A stretch of 64,000 nucleotides of DNA from Branchinecta lynchi (GCA_023053575.1 JAKZAP010000014.1:682001-746000), one strand, 5' to 3'; shown: positions 45,969-57,517, numbered from the stretch's first letter. Notes: generated by a model from the letters alone, not told the origin. Numbers and translations are program-made.

Positions 45969-48900
45969 CTGGGATACAATTAGTCGGCACTAAAATGGAA
46001 ATGAGATCGGTCAGTACAGTAGAGGTATGCTTATGTGAACGTTTGCTAACAGTGAACGATCACCGAAGACAAAACTAAAACCCAAACCAGGCATTTTTTC
46101 CTATAAATATTAGTAATAATCACTCACGCTTTTGTCACTTTTTGAATATTTTGCTAATTCACCATTCACCTATGAAAGTGACTCAGCTGACACCTCTATT
46201 TTTTTTTTAAATCTGAAAAGTTTGCCGGGAGGAACGCACCTTCAATGGAGAAGATGGCTGTCCGAACCGTCAGATGCCCTCAAAAGAGGAAGGACCTTTT
46301 AATAAATTCAAAATCAAAGAAATTTAATTGAATTTCTGCTTCAAGTTTGTGCCAGGATAACCCTGAAATAGTTGGCTGTTAGCTGATATCAAGTTTGTTA
46401 TTTTTCATTTCCATTTTACTTTTTTATATGCAAGTAAGAAAGCCAAGGTAGTGGAACAGTTAAAAAAGTGTTCAAATAAGCATACCTCTACTGTACTAAA
46501 CTGTTGTAGAGGTAAGCAGCGCCGAAAAAACAGTCATCTGGATACACTGTAAAAGAAAATCTTGCAGTATTTGCTACTGGGATTAATCTTGTCTCTAATG
46601 AGATAGGATTTTCTCTAATTCAGATTAATCTTATCCCAGTAGAGACAAGGTTAATCCCAGGAGGAACTTATTGCAGTTAACTTTAATCCTTACTCGGAGA
46701 AACTTGTTACAGAATATAAGGCTAGAATCGCAGGCTGGAAAAAAAAAAAAAAAATTTGTTGAAAGCTAGAGTCTGAAAGCTTCTGAGGCTTCTGAGGAGA
46801 GCTGTAAAATGAATTTTTGGAAAAACAAGTTTCTCGACAAGTTCATTTTCCAGCTTGAGCCTGAAGAGGAGCCTTTCGAGGAAGGGCGGAAATATAGCTG
46901 TAATAAAATTCAGCTGACGTATCCGTTTTGTAGAGTCAAACATAATTCGCAGTCAGCTTGGGCTGACGGAATACGTTTTGTGTATATTATTTTTAAATCT
47001 AAATTAGATTCTCTTAAAGCACAACCCTTACTAGAAATGATCTTCTCCCTATGTAATGGGCCAGAAAAAACGCTTTCCGAAAATACTATTACTTTCTACC
47101 TAGAATTAGCGATTTTCTTGTTAGCGCTTGTCTACTGTATCCAGCCTTTCTGCTCTCCCACGCGGCAGCTGGGCGCAAAACATTTGAAACAGAACGCACC
47201 GTGGTAAAAAAAATTAGAAATACTAAGCAAATAAAATAATTAAAACACAGAAGATTCTGATATCCTTATGTGTGAAAGAGTTGTAAGGGAAAGCTGAAGA
47301 TTCCGGCAAACTTTGCGTTCTGTGACGAGCAAAATTCGGCAACGCCGAAAAAGTGCTTGAAATTCGTAGGCACTAAACGAAATCATTGAGAAAAGTGGGG
47401 TTTTTAGCAACTTCTAATTCCATAAGGGAGCTAGGTATATTATAAAAGGCAGAAAAAGCAAGAGGGGTCCTTTGAGGGATCTAAAATTTATCCGCAATAG
47501 GCTCTAGTAGAGACCCTGAGACTACGGACGGCCTCCCGACAAGACCGCCTCAAAACTCATCATATCCGATATCAGACATTGTACATATAAGACGACATTA
47601 GACGTTGAAAATATCAGAATGACAATCTGCCTTTTTAATATTCTTCTTATTTTAATATTTTAATATATATATATTTTGGGAATCGTTTGCCGGTGTGGTT
47701 GCTCGATATTTAAGAATAGAGGTATACGCACAAAGTGATACCACAAATCCGAAAGGTAAAATTCACAATAGGGAAATCAATTGTTCATGAATAACGAAAA
47801 TACGAAGTATCGCATTTTTTTCTGGTTTTCAAGCATGTTTAAGTGAATTGGTGAGGCTTAACTAGGTTGGTCTCTCAGCCATTTTCGAAACTTTATAGGA
47901 ATAACCGAATGAATTCCTTCTGGTCTTTAAGAATCCCAAGCTTTTAAAACAACCCCAAGGATACATTTTCACAGGACTGCAGTATACAGCGCCCTTCACA
48001 CAATGGGGGAGTAACTACATGGATTTACCTGCCTTAACCGTATCATGTCACCCAACGAACAGCTCTAGCTCGACGGAAAGTTGAGATCAATGCGGGAAGC
48101 AATTTTTTGTCAGTACTGTGTTGCGAGAGCAACACTTCAGTTTCGTCCCGTTTTCCCTAATAGGAAGATATCTCGATACCAGCTTATTACTAGAAAATGG
48201 TAAGGGTCTAACCTCTGCGGTTTCCCTACTTCGGATATTCCGTTTGTTTCTTTTCAAGGCGGAAGGAATCTTCGATAGGTTGACAACTTCACCCTTTAAC
48301 CGATAGCGAAGAGACAGATTGTGCTGGCGAAGCCAAACAAAGGTTGCTGCAACAGGGGTGTCACATATGGGCGGAGGGGGGGGGGGGGGGAGGGGGCAAC
48401 ATTTGGGGGGGGGGGGGCCAAATGTTGTCGGCCAGTCGGTAAAAAATAACCAAATTGGCGCGAAGCTTCGTTGTTTTCTTAAAACAATTAATTTTGTCAT
48501 GAAAACAGTCAGTTTTTGGGATCCCAAAACGTAAGTGGAAGGATACCTATTACATAGCAAAAGTTGTCCGTCTGTCTGTCTGTCTGTGAGCACGATAACT
48601 CTCGAAGGACAAGAGATATTTTGATGAAACTTGGTGTGAGGATCGTTCGGGCCAAGGTAAAGGTCGAGTTCGTAGATGGGCTCTGTAGCCCTATATTTAG
48701 GGGAGGGGGGGGGGGGGGTCAAATTAAGGGGTAAACAAAATATTTTTAAACAGCTAATGAGATAGTCGATTAAGGGATAAGAAGACATGGTGAACACGGT
48801 TGTGAAAATCATTTTTCTCCGGACAAGTAGTTCGCCCGGAAACCGGCCAAAACCGGAAAGTTTGTTAAAAGTAAATGTTTTATTTGAAGTTGATCAGATG

Positions 48901-51900
48901 TTCGATTTAGGGGTAAGAAGACATGCTCAACATTGATGTTAAAATCATTTTCTACCCGGAAGTAGTTCGCCCGGAATCCGGTCAAAACCGGAAAATTTGT
49001 TAAAAGCAAAAGTTGTATTTGTTGTTGATTAGAAGTCCGATTTAGGGTGCTGATTCCATATATGACAATACATTTTTACCCGGATACATAGTTCGGCCGG
49101 AATCCGGCTGAAAAGGAAAATTTTTATAAGTTAAATTTTAATTTGAAGTTGATTAGATGTCGGATATAGGCAGAGGTGGTGGACTCGGACTCGTCTCGAG
49201 ACACCTTTTGCTGGGACTCGGACTCGTCCTTTGTGGAGGAGGACTCGGGCTCGTCTCCTCTCGAAATCCGGGCGTGTCACCCGAGTCCAGGAGACGTCTC
49301 GGACCAGCAAATTCAAAATTGACGTCTCCAGGGACCAATACGAGAGATTGGCCAAGGGATGTTTACGTCGTAACCTTTGCAAGTAGGATTAAGTCAAGTA
49401 ATACTCAAAATATGAACCGGAGGTAACAAGGTTGTAAGGGCTTTTAAAAGGTCACAGTTGTGAAAATGAGTGATCCCAAGATAGTTAGATAAAGATATTT
49501 AGATTACAAAATTTTCTCTACAGAGAAAAAGCAGTGGCAAATGCAAATTCTGCGTTAAATTAATCACAGAGACCCTTGGTACAACGTCAAATTTCAATCG
49601 TCATCTTGCCAGGAACCACAAACTGAAATAAGTAATTTTGCTGTTGACATGACACGGATATCCCATTTCGAAGGCACAAATCTAGTTTTAAGGTTTGTTT
49701 TGTTATTCAGTTGGGAACCTGTTAATTTTGAAGAACCTGAACACAACATTCTAACAGTTGTTGAAAAAATCAACACTCCCTTAGTTGCGAATTTTAGATT
49801 CAGATCTAATTTGTCATACTGGTGCTGAATCCCTCAACTCTTCAACTGAAAAAATTAGACCGTAAAGTCTCTAAGAATAGCATGTTATCTAACAATTACT
49901 TTTGCTCTCTCTAAACCATTTTGGTGTTGTGTGACATTCGCAGCTCCGCCAACTTCCAGGTATGCTAGGAAGATGAAACTTGGTAGGCAAATCAGAATAG
50001 TCTACTCCTCTCGTGGTGGGAGTGGGGGAAAGGGCTTGAATTATTTTCAAACGGGTGATGGGATCTAAATGAAAATGAATTGTCTCAGATGTTTCGCCTA
50101 GGATCGGATCGAAAAGTTATAACTGGGAAGGGACCAAAGGAAAAGGAGGATCTGTAAGGATCTTGGTAACCACTTTAACTGAGAACTTAAGGGTTTTGTT
50201 TATAAATGAATTCTAAGCTTTCTTAAAGTGCACATCTTAACTGCAAAGTACACAACATACTTTTGACCGGACGTCACATTTTAGTGTTCCTAGGACAATC
50301 CACTATTGCGAGCGCTCAAGCAGTTTCCGGTTTTCACCGTATTTGTCTAGTTGTGCCTTTTGGGGGTTCCACTCCCCACACCCACCAGGTTCAGGGGCAA
50401 ATGTGCCCATGTTGCTCATAACTTTGCAAGACCTGGACATAGGACGATGAAATTTATTCTACTTGCACATCCTAGATCACCTCACCTTAGTGCGCTTGTT
50501 TTTCTAAACTGTAACACTGATTGATGATTTTTTTTTATAATTGTACCGTGTTCTTCAAAACTGTGCTAACTAAATTTTCATAATTTTTGGGCCCAGTTTT
50601 GTGTATGCCTTCTGCATGAAGAAATGTCGTCATCTAACATTTAGCACAATTTAATAGAATACCAAATCAGATATGTTCTATCCAATCGTATAGTTAACTC
50701 AGTTTTTTTTTTTAATTTCAGTTAGCACAGTTTTGAAGAACACGGTACAATTACTTTGTATTTAAAGATTATAGTTTATAGTCTGACAAAAACAAAACGT
50801 ATTGTTAGAACTCAGGCCGTGACTCGGTCTCGAGACACCTTTTTCAAGAACTCGGTCTCGTCTCGAACAATTTTTTTCGCGGAATCGGACTCGTCAGCGT
50901 CACTTCGGTCTCGGTCTTGTCTCGGACTCGATCACAGCGGACTCGCAGCACCTCTGGATATAGGAGTAAGGAGATACGCTGAATTCGTTTTAGCTTTATT
51001 TTTTCCGACGAAACCGGAAAATTGGCAGAAGTAGGGCAGGAATTTTCGATCCATTTTGTCAAAATAGATATGACTTATAGGGGTAAACACACATGCTGGA
51101 TCCGTATCTGAACTTGGTTTTCTCAGATGATTAACTCTTTGGCCTTAATCTGTTTCTAATTTTAATACTAAAAATGTTCAGGGAGTCTGGCGAAGACTGG
51201 ATCTGGCGAAGACAAAACCCAATTGTCTGGATCAAAAATGTCAATCGACCCCACCAGCCACCATCAAACCTTTCAAGTAAAGCAAGTTCTGCTTTCTCAA
51301 TTTCCTATACCAGTTTCACCAAGTTATCAGAATTCATGTAACTTATGTTTACGTAACATGTTTATATTTATGTTGTTTACGTTTATGTTATGTAATTTAT
51401 GTTTATGTAGAATTTATGTATGGTACAGGAGGGCTATCCAACCTCAGACAAGATTTCAAATTTCCAGAGAAGTCTTTCCTTCAGAATAATCTATCTGGCT
51501 TAAAAAGGAACCAACAAATATGACGAACATACTAGACTGAAGCTAATTGAATGGTTTGCATACTGGATAAATAAATTTTGCTTCAATATTTCTAGTTAAA
51601 CATATTTTTCTTCTCAAACAAGATCCTTTCATTCTAACCTTACCTCGATTGACTACAAAATGATGAAAAAGGGAGTGTTAGCAAAGCCAATAGCCAGAGA
51701 ATCCCCTTTTCAAAGCAGCTTCAAAACAAAGAAAAGGCAAAGAATCTGAATATTTTTGGACACACGCCTGTTCAAACAAGTCATATTTTGCCTCTTGACT
51801 GTCAGGACAGCGTGTACATTTCATTTTAACATTTTCACGGTAAAAATCGAGGTAGTGTAAAAACGAGGTCAGGTACCCCTCCTGTATGTAACTGAACACT

Positions 51901-54900
51901 CACCGTAATATTGGCGAAGACCACACCAACCATAAAAACAAAACACCTGGGATCCTGCTCCAACACTTTGGCTGGACTGAAAAACGCCCACGTGGTTGTC
52001 GCTGCGAAGAGTGCAGCAGTCCCAGCGAGGGGTCGGAGGCCCCCTAGTATGCCACGGTTCTTGCCAGTGCCGTTATTCCAAGAGCTGAAAAAAAAATAAA
52101 AAATAAGTGAATAGGTTCAAATCTTCCCTCCCATACCAAGGTGTTACAGAATGTCGACAATCACTGTCTGTAAAAATGCCAAAAACATTTCCGATGACGA
52201 AAAAACGTTAATTACGTCAAAAGTGTTTCGACAGATCCAGAAATCTTATACAGAGGATGAATATTCCTTCAGCCCCAGCTGACTGCGAATTTGATAGTGC
52301 AAACGAATGCGTCAGCTGAATTTTGTTGGCCCTTCTTGGCAACGATCCTCAACAGGCTCAAAACCGCTCAGGTTGGAAAAAAGAACTTGTGGGAAAACAA
52401 ACTAAAGATTCTAGCATAGCGTTAAATATTAAACTTCGTACATTCCTTTATGAGAGTTGCTTCGAGTTAAAAAGGTTGCTGTGACCTCATTTTGGACACG
52501 CCTGCTGTTTTTGCTGCTCGATTGGGCCGTTGATCGGGTAGACATTTGTCTGCATCTGGGTTTACTTTCGTTTTGTTGTAAAGCAGAGCTTGAGATCTGA
52601 ATTTCCTTTCGCTGATGATGCCTTTCCATGTTTCTGGTAGTGAGTATTCGCCTGTGTCTCTGTTGATCCCTGGACGGTTTTTCATAATTTCAACGGCTTC
52701 TCTTATAGTTTAATAATAATAATAATATGACCTTTATTTCCATAATAGCACAACATAGTATGGCTAACAGAGGATCGTCATGACGTAGCACATGTCAAAA
52801 CATTGATGGACAATATATACAGTACATGATAATAATGAATAGGCCTACACATTATAAACATGTCACGCAACAAGAACTAAAATGGGAAATAATCAAGTAT
52901 CAAGAGTTAAAATGAGAAATAAAATAAGGTACGAATGATGATAAATATCGGTCAGACGAGTCAACTAGGGGCGGGGTAATTTGAAGCCGATCTTTTTTTT
53001 CAGTTTTTAGTCTAGTGATGGGCTGATTGGGGTTAGGCGATTGGTAATCTGGTAGAATGGATCTATGATTATCGGAAGATAGACATTTCAGTTTGATGAA
53101 GTCCAGTACATGTTGCCAGAATCTGGGCTTATTCAAAATGTTTAGTTTCAGTTTCAGTTTAGTTTCAGTTTATTTCAAATATCAACATATATCGTGGCTT
53201 GGAGCCAAATGGCGTGTTGAATACGTCAATATACATGAAAGCAAATCAATAATGTCTGTCATAATATCAGATAAATAATTCAAACTTAATATGGCCTAAC
53301 ACAAAAACATAACAATGAGACACACACAAGAATGACTAAACCTCTTTGTTGAAAATATGTAAAAATTTAGGGATAAAACTATTTCTGTAGCTTGGGTATT
53401 CGCTCCGCACACGCTCTTTGCAGACGCAAACGTTGAGGTTGGAAGAGAGGCGGCAGAAGGGAGCGGAAGGAGGGGTTCTGTAGGGACTTCACACAACGTG
53501 GGATGGGTTTTCGAAAACGTGTTCGGCCAGTGCCGATTTGAAGATGTAATTTGGACGGTGTCCATTCGAAAGGGCGTGGTTGATCTCCGGTTCGTTTTCT
53601 GTGAGCCTCTTTTCGAAAGTCCTCTCTGTCCTGCCGACATAGCACTTCTCACAGTCGCAGGGTATCCAGAAAATACCTCGTTGGTTCTGGTTTGAGACTT
53701 GATCTTTGCCGGTGTTTAGGTTAGGTAGGTTGAAGTAGAGTGTTTTGAGCCCGGTGAAATGCTTCGATGTTGTACTTTTTTAATGAATGAGAATGAAAAT
53801 ATAAATACCTAAAGACGTTCCAAAGTGACATAGGAAGACTTGTTAACAAAGAGCCAGACCACATGAGGAGTTCAAATGAGACTCCTGACGGAATTCCTCC
53901 AGGAAGTGTGAAGTGCCAGAACTCTTGTCCATAAAAGAAACTCAGTAGATAAACTGTCAGGCAGAACTGAAAAGAAAAGATATTGCATCCGTCTGTACTA
54001 ACTATAAACTACAACAGTTGCGATTTTGCAGATACCATGGTATCTGTTACCACGGTAACTGGATCTGCAATTAGTCGTTTTCGCAGTTACCATGGTATCT
54101 GATATACGGTGCTGAGCAAAAACGACAAATGCCGAAGTTGAGCTTTTCGAAGTCATCCCAAAAAGAAAAACTGATATTCAGTCACATCACTAAGTGCCAA
54201 ACTTCTTTCCCACCAGTTTGACAAAAATTGATGGAAGTGAGATGACTTTTTCCGATACCACGGTCGGACCGTGGTAGACGCCTTTTGACTGTGGTATCAG
54301 ATACCACGATAACTGCAAAAACGACTTTAGACCGTGGTATCAGATACCATGGTATCTGCAAAAACGCAACTATTATGTCAGCATCTGTTAAAGACGTCCT
54401 TAAAATACACTGATTTTACTGGAAGCCAACGCATATCTGTATTTGATCCGTAGCTGATCCGAACCAGGCGTCCAACGATGCACGTGGTTAGACAGGCGCT
54501 GCACGTCTAAGCGCAGCATTTCTTCGCAGTAACACTACACGCCCGGTATTCACAGGGTTATCCATTTACGCTTCACCATGGTTTAAAATACGCGTGAGGC
54601 TGCGAAAAGCAACTTATCACTACACTTCTCTTGATCGCACGATATTGTTGTATACAAAATACACTATTTGTAGGACATCCGACTGAAAGTCTGCCTTTTT
54701 GCTACTATTCTTAATCAAAATACAAAATAATGTGGGTTTTAAAGCATAAGGAAAAATTCAGATAAAATGCAGAACAATAGTTAACAGATATTTGTTATTT
54801 AATGAAGTTAAATAACATAAATAAACTGAGTGGAGGTGCAGACGTAGCCACTTGGATTAGGTCACTCCATTGTGAGAGAGCAGGAAAAAGAGAAAGAAAA

Positions 54901-57517
54901 GCTGGACAGCCGACTTCAAATCAGCTACAGGACAAACCCACTTGGAGATATGGCTTGTACCAATCAGTACTGACAGCCAGCATTTGTACTACTGATTTTT
55001 TCTAGTAGCAAAAATCGAGCCATTGACTGCCACCTTTTACCAAACATCCAGTCAGTGCGCTTCTTGAGTCGGCTTCCAACAGATTACAGTCCCGAGACCG
55101 AACAACTCGTGTGTAAGACCGAACGACTTTTGTATCATGTACTTTATGATGTTTTATTGTAGAACTTAAAAGTTTAAGTGAAAAGGGCTGAGACAATCTA
55201 GTTACCCACCACTTAATTTACTTAAAGAGTCTTGAAGACCCGAAGAAAATCCGTTACGTCGTAGCTTCGCACGATAATCGATAATAATATAGTGGACTTT
55301 CTCTGTCGGATTTGTGGTACCTCTATGACCTTTTACCTGTGCTGTATGCTTGAAGAAGACAATTGCGAAAAATAACTGGTCACGCAGTGAGCTACCTTCC
55401 GCGAGCTGATCACTGGCCACTGAAAAGCCACGTTTGTGTTAAGATACAAATTTTCCGCGTCGTGGTAGAATTATGCGTTGTGAGTACGGCCGTAGATATT
55501 CTGAACGCCATGCTAGAGTAAATAGTGGCAAATAAAACAAATCCTTTACACAATCCTAATAATACAATGTGTTCAGTTAAATGATACAAAAATAAGTTGG
55601 CTTTTCAGTTAAACTTTATCTTCACGGGATGTTTATCGGTGATGTTACCAAACCACTTTGAAGCGGGCAAAGAGACTTTTGGCGTGCGAAAGATTTATTT
55701 ACTTGTCCATCAACATCCACAGTCGGGCTGCCAAGAAAATGTAATAGCTATCATCTATCATAAAAGAAATTAGTACTTACCAGTTGTGAGATATCATACC
55801 CCCATGGAAGAAAGAGGACACCCGTGTTGTACTTCTCCCAGTGGGATGCCATGAAGGTCACCAAAACGCAGCCAAGGCAGCCGTAAAATCTGAAAAGGGG
55901 TATCCCCATATGACCCCTTCCGAAAATGGAATATAGGGTGGCAGGAATAAAGAAGGATGTCCATGCATCTAAGCCGTGATCAAACAGCTCACCAAGTGGG
56001 CCGCTAGTCCCTGTCCGTCTTGCTTGTTTGCCATCGATCCCATCTACAAGGATAAACAAAAATCGTCAAGTTCCTGTATGCACCGTAAAAAAAAAATCTT
56101 GCAGTATTTGCTACTGGGATTAATCTTGTCTCTAATTTGGATTAATCTTATCTCAGTACAGGTAATATTAATCCCAGTAGCAAATACTGCAGTTATCTTT
56201 AATCCTTACTGGGAGAAACTTTTTACAGTGTGGGTTCATCCTCCCACAGCTGGACTTCGTGGGTTCATTCTTCCACAGCTGGACGTGTCACCGGGTCGTG
56301 GTGGGGACCGGGTACTGACGGGAGAACACGCATATTTCCATTAGTGTGAATGTCATACATTGAATTATAAATGTTGCATTTAGCTAAAGAAGTTTTTCCA
56401 TCCCGTGCACAACAAATTTGTCTTCTCAGCGGGGCTCTGGACCTTTTGTTATTTAGTTTATTATTAAAAGAACCTAAACCTGAACCATAAAAAAAAAATC
56501 AGACCAGCCTTCCACTTGAACTAAACAAGATTCTCACGTACTTCCATCTTACTACAAAGGTAATCGACTTCTAGGGTAAAGACTGGAACAGACGTGTTTT
56601 CCATCACAACTTCAATTACGAAACTGAAAAAATCTAAATTTTTCCGTCTGGAATCGATGACGTGAGCTGCAGCAACGTTTCTTGCCCTAGAACAAGCAAT
56701 CAAAATCTGGACAAAGCATTATGAGGCGCTTAATTCAGGACCAACATACCTAGTGTATGTGCAAGAAAATGGTTTACTGCAATAACCAACCAAATCCATT
56801 GTGGGATCGGCAAAACATCAGTGACGACTTGTGAAGGGCCCCAGAAGTCGTAGTCATAATGAGCGAGAATAAAGAAATTTATCGTCGTCAGCAAGAATCC
56901 AGAAAAGGTCAATGTGTTCGGGGCTATCCATGTTGGGCAGATCTGTAAGAAAATAGCGTCATACTTTCAAGTCATTTAAAAATAAAACCTTCCCAATTTT
57001 CCTGCTGATAATTTCCAGTTTATAGACTTGGACATAGTCAAGAAGCAGAAGATCGTTTGTTACTTTTGTAAGCTGGGATTGCTTCGACATGAACAAAAGA
57101 TCTTATTCTTCAGACTAAGATTTATTTTCGAATTTTCAATGAAGATGTACAGGAGTGCTGTAAGTTTTATGTCAGTCACGGAATACTTGGATGAGTGCAA
57201 TTGCTGGAGTTAAGACTGATGAAATTATCCCCCTGTTCCATTGTCGCACTGTGCACTTATCAGTCTGGGGTTCCTTTAAAATTAAGGTTTAATCCTCTTG
57301 ATAGTATCAGAAAAGGCAATCCTAAGGGAGACCCAGACAGGCATATCCTAGGTACATCCATGCTATAACCTAACCTTGGGCCATCCTTTACAAAAATAGT
57401 GGTTCGTGGTAGTCTAACTAAGCCTATATTTTAGTTCTAGAGTCTCACCTTGACAACGCTGTTCCAAAATGGATGCATGACGTATCTGCTAAGAGGACTG
57501 TTGTCGATTGCATTGTA
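45801..57517 (-). CDS. SELENOI: Ethanolaminephosphotransferase-like (EPT1/SELENOI family), six exons found, ends missing
   Basis: Exons 57449-57517, 56750-56942, 55781-56043, 53809-53966, 51904-52084 and 45801-45968 join in consistent phases to about 344 residues. The family transfers phosphoethanolamine from CDP-ethanolamine to diacylglycerol in the ER/Golgi membrane, the last step of the Kennedy pathway. The catalytic CDP-alcohol phosphotransferase pattern DG-x2-AR-x8-G-x3-D-x3-D is intact at the start of exon 55781-56043, and several hydrophobic segments follow. YVMHPFWN near the N-terminus and the TLAHIHYGV end point to EPT1 rather than CEPT1/CHPT1. Not found: the first exon (about 20 residues), a predicted about 7-codon micro-exon between the last two exons listed, and the final exon, which in vertebrate SELENOI carries selenocysteine. 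Whether this gene uses selenocysteine is therefore unknown. Confidence 0.93.
46017..46493. mobile_element. MITE with CAGTAGAGGTATGCTTA termini, best copy (EPT1 intron)
   Basis: TA|CAGTAGAGGTATGCTTATGTG at the left and AATAAGCATACCTCTACTG|TA at the right: terminal inverted repeats over 20 bp with a TA target duplication, as in Tc1/mariner-type elements. It is 477 bp with no transposase. Confidence 0.9.
46545..46714. mobile_element. Palindromic MITE, CACTGTAAAAA family, copy 3
   Basis: CACTGTAAAAGAAAATCTTG at the left, GAGAAACTTGTTACAG at the right (end decayed). The halves fold back. Confidence 0.75.
46854..46932 (+). ncRNA. Hammerhead-ribozyme-like motif, third copy
   Basis: CTGAAGA at 46861-46867 and GAAA at 46889-46892 are both intact. 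Stem II pairs CCTT with AAGG around TCGAG, stem III pairs AGCTG with CAGCT, followed by GACGTATCC. Stem sequences differ from the 6-kb copies while pairing is kept, which favours a real structure. A Penelope-type TCAGCTTGGGCT edge follows at about 46955. Confidence 0.45.
46933..47689. other. EPT1 intron, nothing recognised
   Basis: An open stretch to 47207 (+) has no domain and overlaps repeat sequence. Confidence 0.35.
47690..47900. repeat. Interspersed repeat family C, partial copy 3
   Basis: Matches the right half of 14465-14830: ATACCACAAATCCGAAAG, the ATCGCATTTTTTTCTGG block, GTTTAAGTGAATTGGTGA and CTCAGCC. Confidence 0.6.
48353..48512. mobile_element. hAT-type MITE, right end cut off by a family A insertion
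   Basis: CAGGGGTGTCACATATGGG followed by G runs and AAATGTTGTCGGCCAGTC parallels 31868-32050. It stops where TTTTTGGGATCCC begins. Confidence 0.75.
49533..49631 (+). pseudogene. hAT transposase BED zinc finger, remnant
   Basis: The frame reads [19 protein letters not shown] and then [13 protein letters not shown] to a TAA: C-x2-C, aromatic spacing and H-x4-H as in BED fingers of hAT transposases. A TTTTCTCTACAG acceptor-like tract precedes it. No catalytic domain survives. Confidence 0.8.
50541..50750. mobile_element. MITE with perfect 30-bp inverted repeats
   Basis: Positions 50541-50570 (starting TTGTACCGTGTTCTTC) are the exact reverse complement of 50721-50750. It is nested in the hAT element. 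Confidence 0.9.
51420..51740. repeat. About 300-bp interspersed repeat, copy 2
   Basis: Direct partner of 1520-1830, lying just past the EPT1 exon 51904-52084. Confidence 0.7.
51904..52084 (-). CDS. SELENOI: EPT1-like exon (membrane segments)
   Basis: Acceptor TTTTCAG|CTCTTGG, donor ATTACG|GTGAGT, phase 2 to 0. Reads [12 protein letters not shown], a hydrophobic stretch, then [17 protein letters not shown]. Confidence 0.9.
52712..53140 (-). mobile_element. LINE 3' fragment inside the Penelope-like element
   Basis: Frame 52900-53136 reads [12 protein letters not shown] and [13 protein letters not shown] as at 18280-18567. The 3' end is an ATT microsatellite next to 52712, where the Penelope frame resumes. 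Confidence 0.65.
53141..53488 (-). mobile_element. Second LINE-like 3' fragment
   Basis: A minus-strand frame through about 53480-53340 ends [20 protein letters not shown], similar to LINE C-termini, and finishes in an AAACTGAAACT repeat near 53141-53175. Assignment is tentative. Confidence 0.5.
53809..53966 (-). CDS. SELENOI: EPT1-like exon (middle membrane segments)
   Basis: Acceptor TTTTCAG|TTCTGC, donor TTTAG|GTATTT, phase 0 to 2. Reads [17 protein letters not shown], then a Gly/Pro loop and a second hydrophobic stretch. Confidence 0.9.
54017..54370. mobile_element. Foldback element with TACCATGGTA-type inverted repeats, copy 2
   Basis: GTTGCGATTTTGCAGATACC at the left, GGTATCTGCAAAAACGCAAC at the right. 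The central GGTCGGACCGTGGTA block is shared with 2829-3225. Confidence 0.8.
54371..55780. other. EPT1 intron, nothing recognised
   Basis: No repeat partner within the window and no coding signal on either strand. Confidence 0.35.
55781..56043 (-). CDS. SELENOI: EPT1-like exon (catalytic CDP-alcohol phosphotransferase motif)
   Basis: Acceptor CTTGTAG|ATGGGA, donor CAACTG|GTAAGT, phase 1 to 0. Encodes the complete DG..AR........G...D...D motif and FDHGLDAW, then YSIFGRG and [16 protein letters not shown]. Confidence 0.97.
56081..56230. mobile_element. Palindromic MITE, CACTGTAAAAA family, copy 4
   Basis: CACCGTAAAAAAAAAATCTT to GAAACTTTTTACAGTG, with the GCAGTATTTGCTACTGGGAT/ATCCCAGTAGCAAATACTGC-type fold. 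It lies 37 bp upstream of the catalytic EPT1 exon's acceptor. Confidence 0.82.
56750..56942 (-). CDS. SELENOI: EPT1-like exon (first membrane segments)
   Basis: Acceptor CTTACAG|ATCTGC, donor CTAG|GTATGT. Reads [16 protein letters not shown] and two hydrophobic stretches up to HFLAHTL, phase 0 to 1. Confidence 0.95.
57449..57517 (-). CDS. SELENOI: EPT1-like exon (N-terminal region)
   Basis: Acceptor TTTTCAG|TACAATG, donor GTCAAG|GTGAGA, phase 0 to 0, 23 codons reading [19 protein letters not shown] and then SVVK. The upstream initiator exon was not recognised in 57518-64000. Confidence 0.92.

Larger units (their letters stand above)
49171..50956 (+). mobile_element. hAT transposon remnant with BED-finger coding and 8-bp target duplication
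   Basis: GATATAGG flanks both sides (49163-49170 and 50957-50964). Ends are CAGAGGTGGTGGACTCGGAC and CGGACTCGCAGCACCTCTG, imperfect inverted repeats with subterminal GGACTCG repeats. Interior: a BED zinc finger at 49533-49631, family-B-like debris at about 49930-50500, and a MITE at 50541-50750. Confidence 0.9.
48513..51236 (+). mobile_element. Family A element, interrupted by a hAT element
   Basis: Left modules run 48513-49162 and right modules 50965-51236 (GAGTAAGGAGATACGCTGAA to TTGTCTGGATCA). The insert 49171-50956 splits it. The terminal GGGATCCC and CTTTGGTCTTGTT are lost. Confidence 0.85.
52250..53766 (-). mobile_element. Penelope-like element fragment with GIY-YIG endonuclease, broken by LINE pieces
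   Basis: Minus-strand 53766-53489 reads [10 protein letters not shown], then [20 protein letters not shown] and FEKRL, the GIY-YIG nuclease typical of Penelope C-termini, then [14 protein letters not shown]. After a foreign block (52712-53488) it resumes at about 52700 with [20 protein letters not shown], the usual Penelope tail. The end at 52308-52366 carries a decayed hammerhead-like motif related to 6076-6152. The reverse transcriptase part is missing (EPT1 exon sequence follows at 53809). Confidence 0.82.

Noticed and set aside
46809..47207. 132-codon open frame on the plus strand
   Set aside because: Starts across a hammerhead-like Penelope motif and shows no domain.
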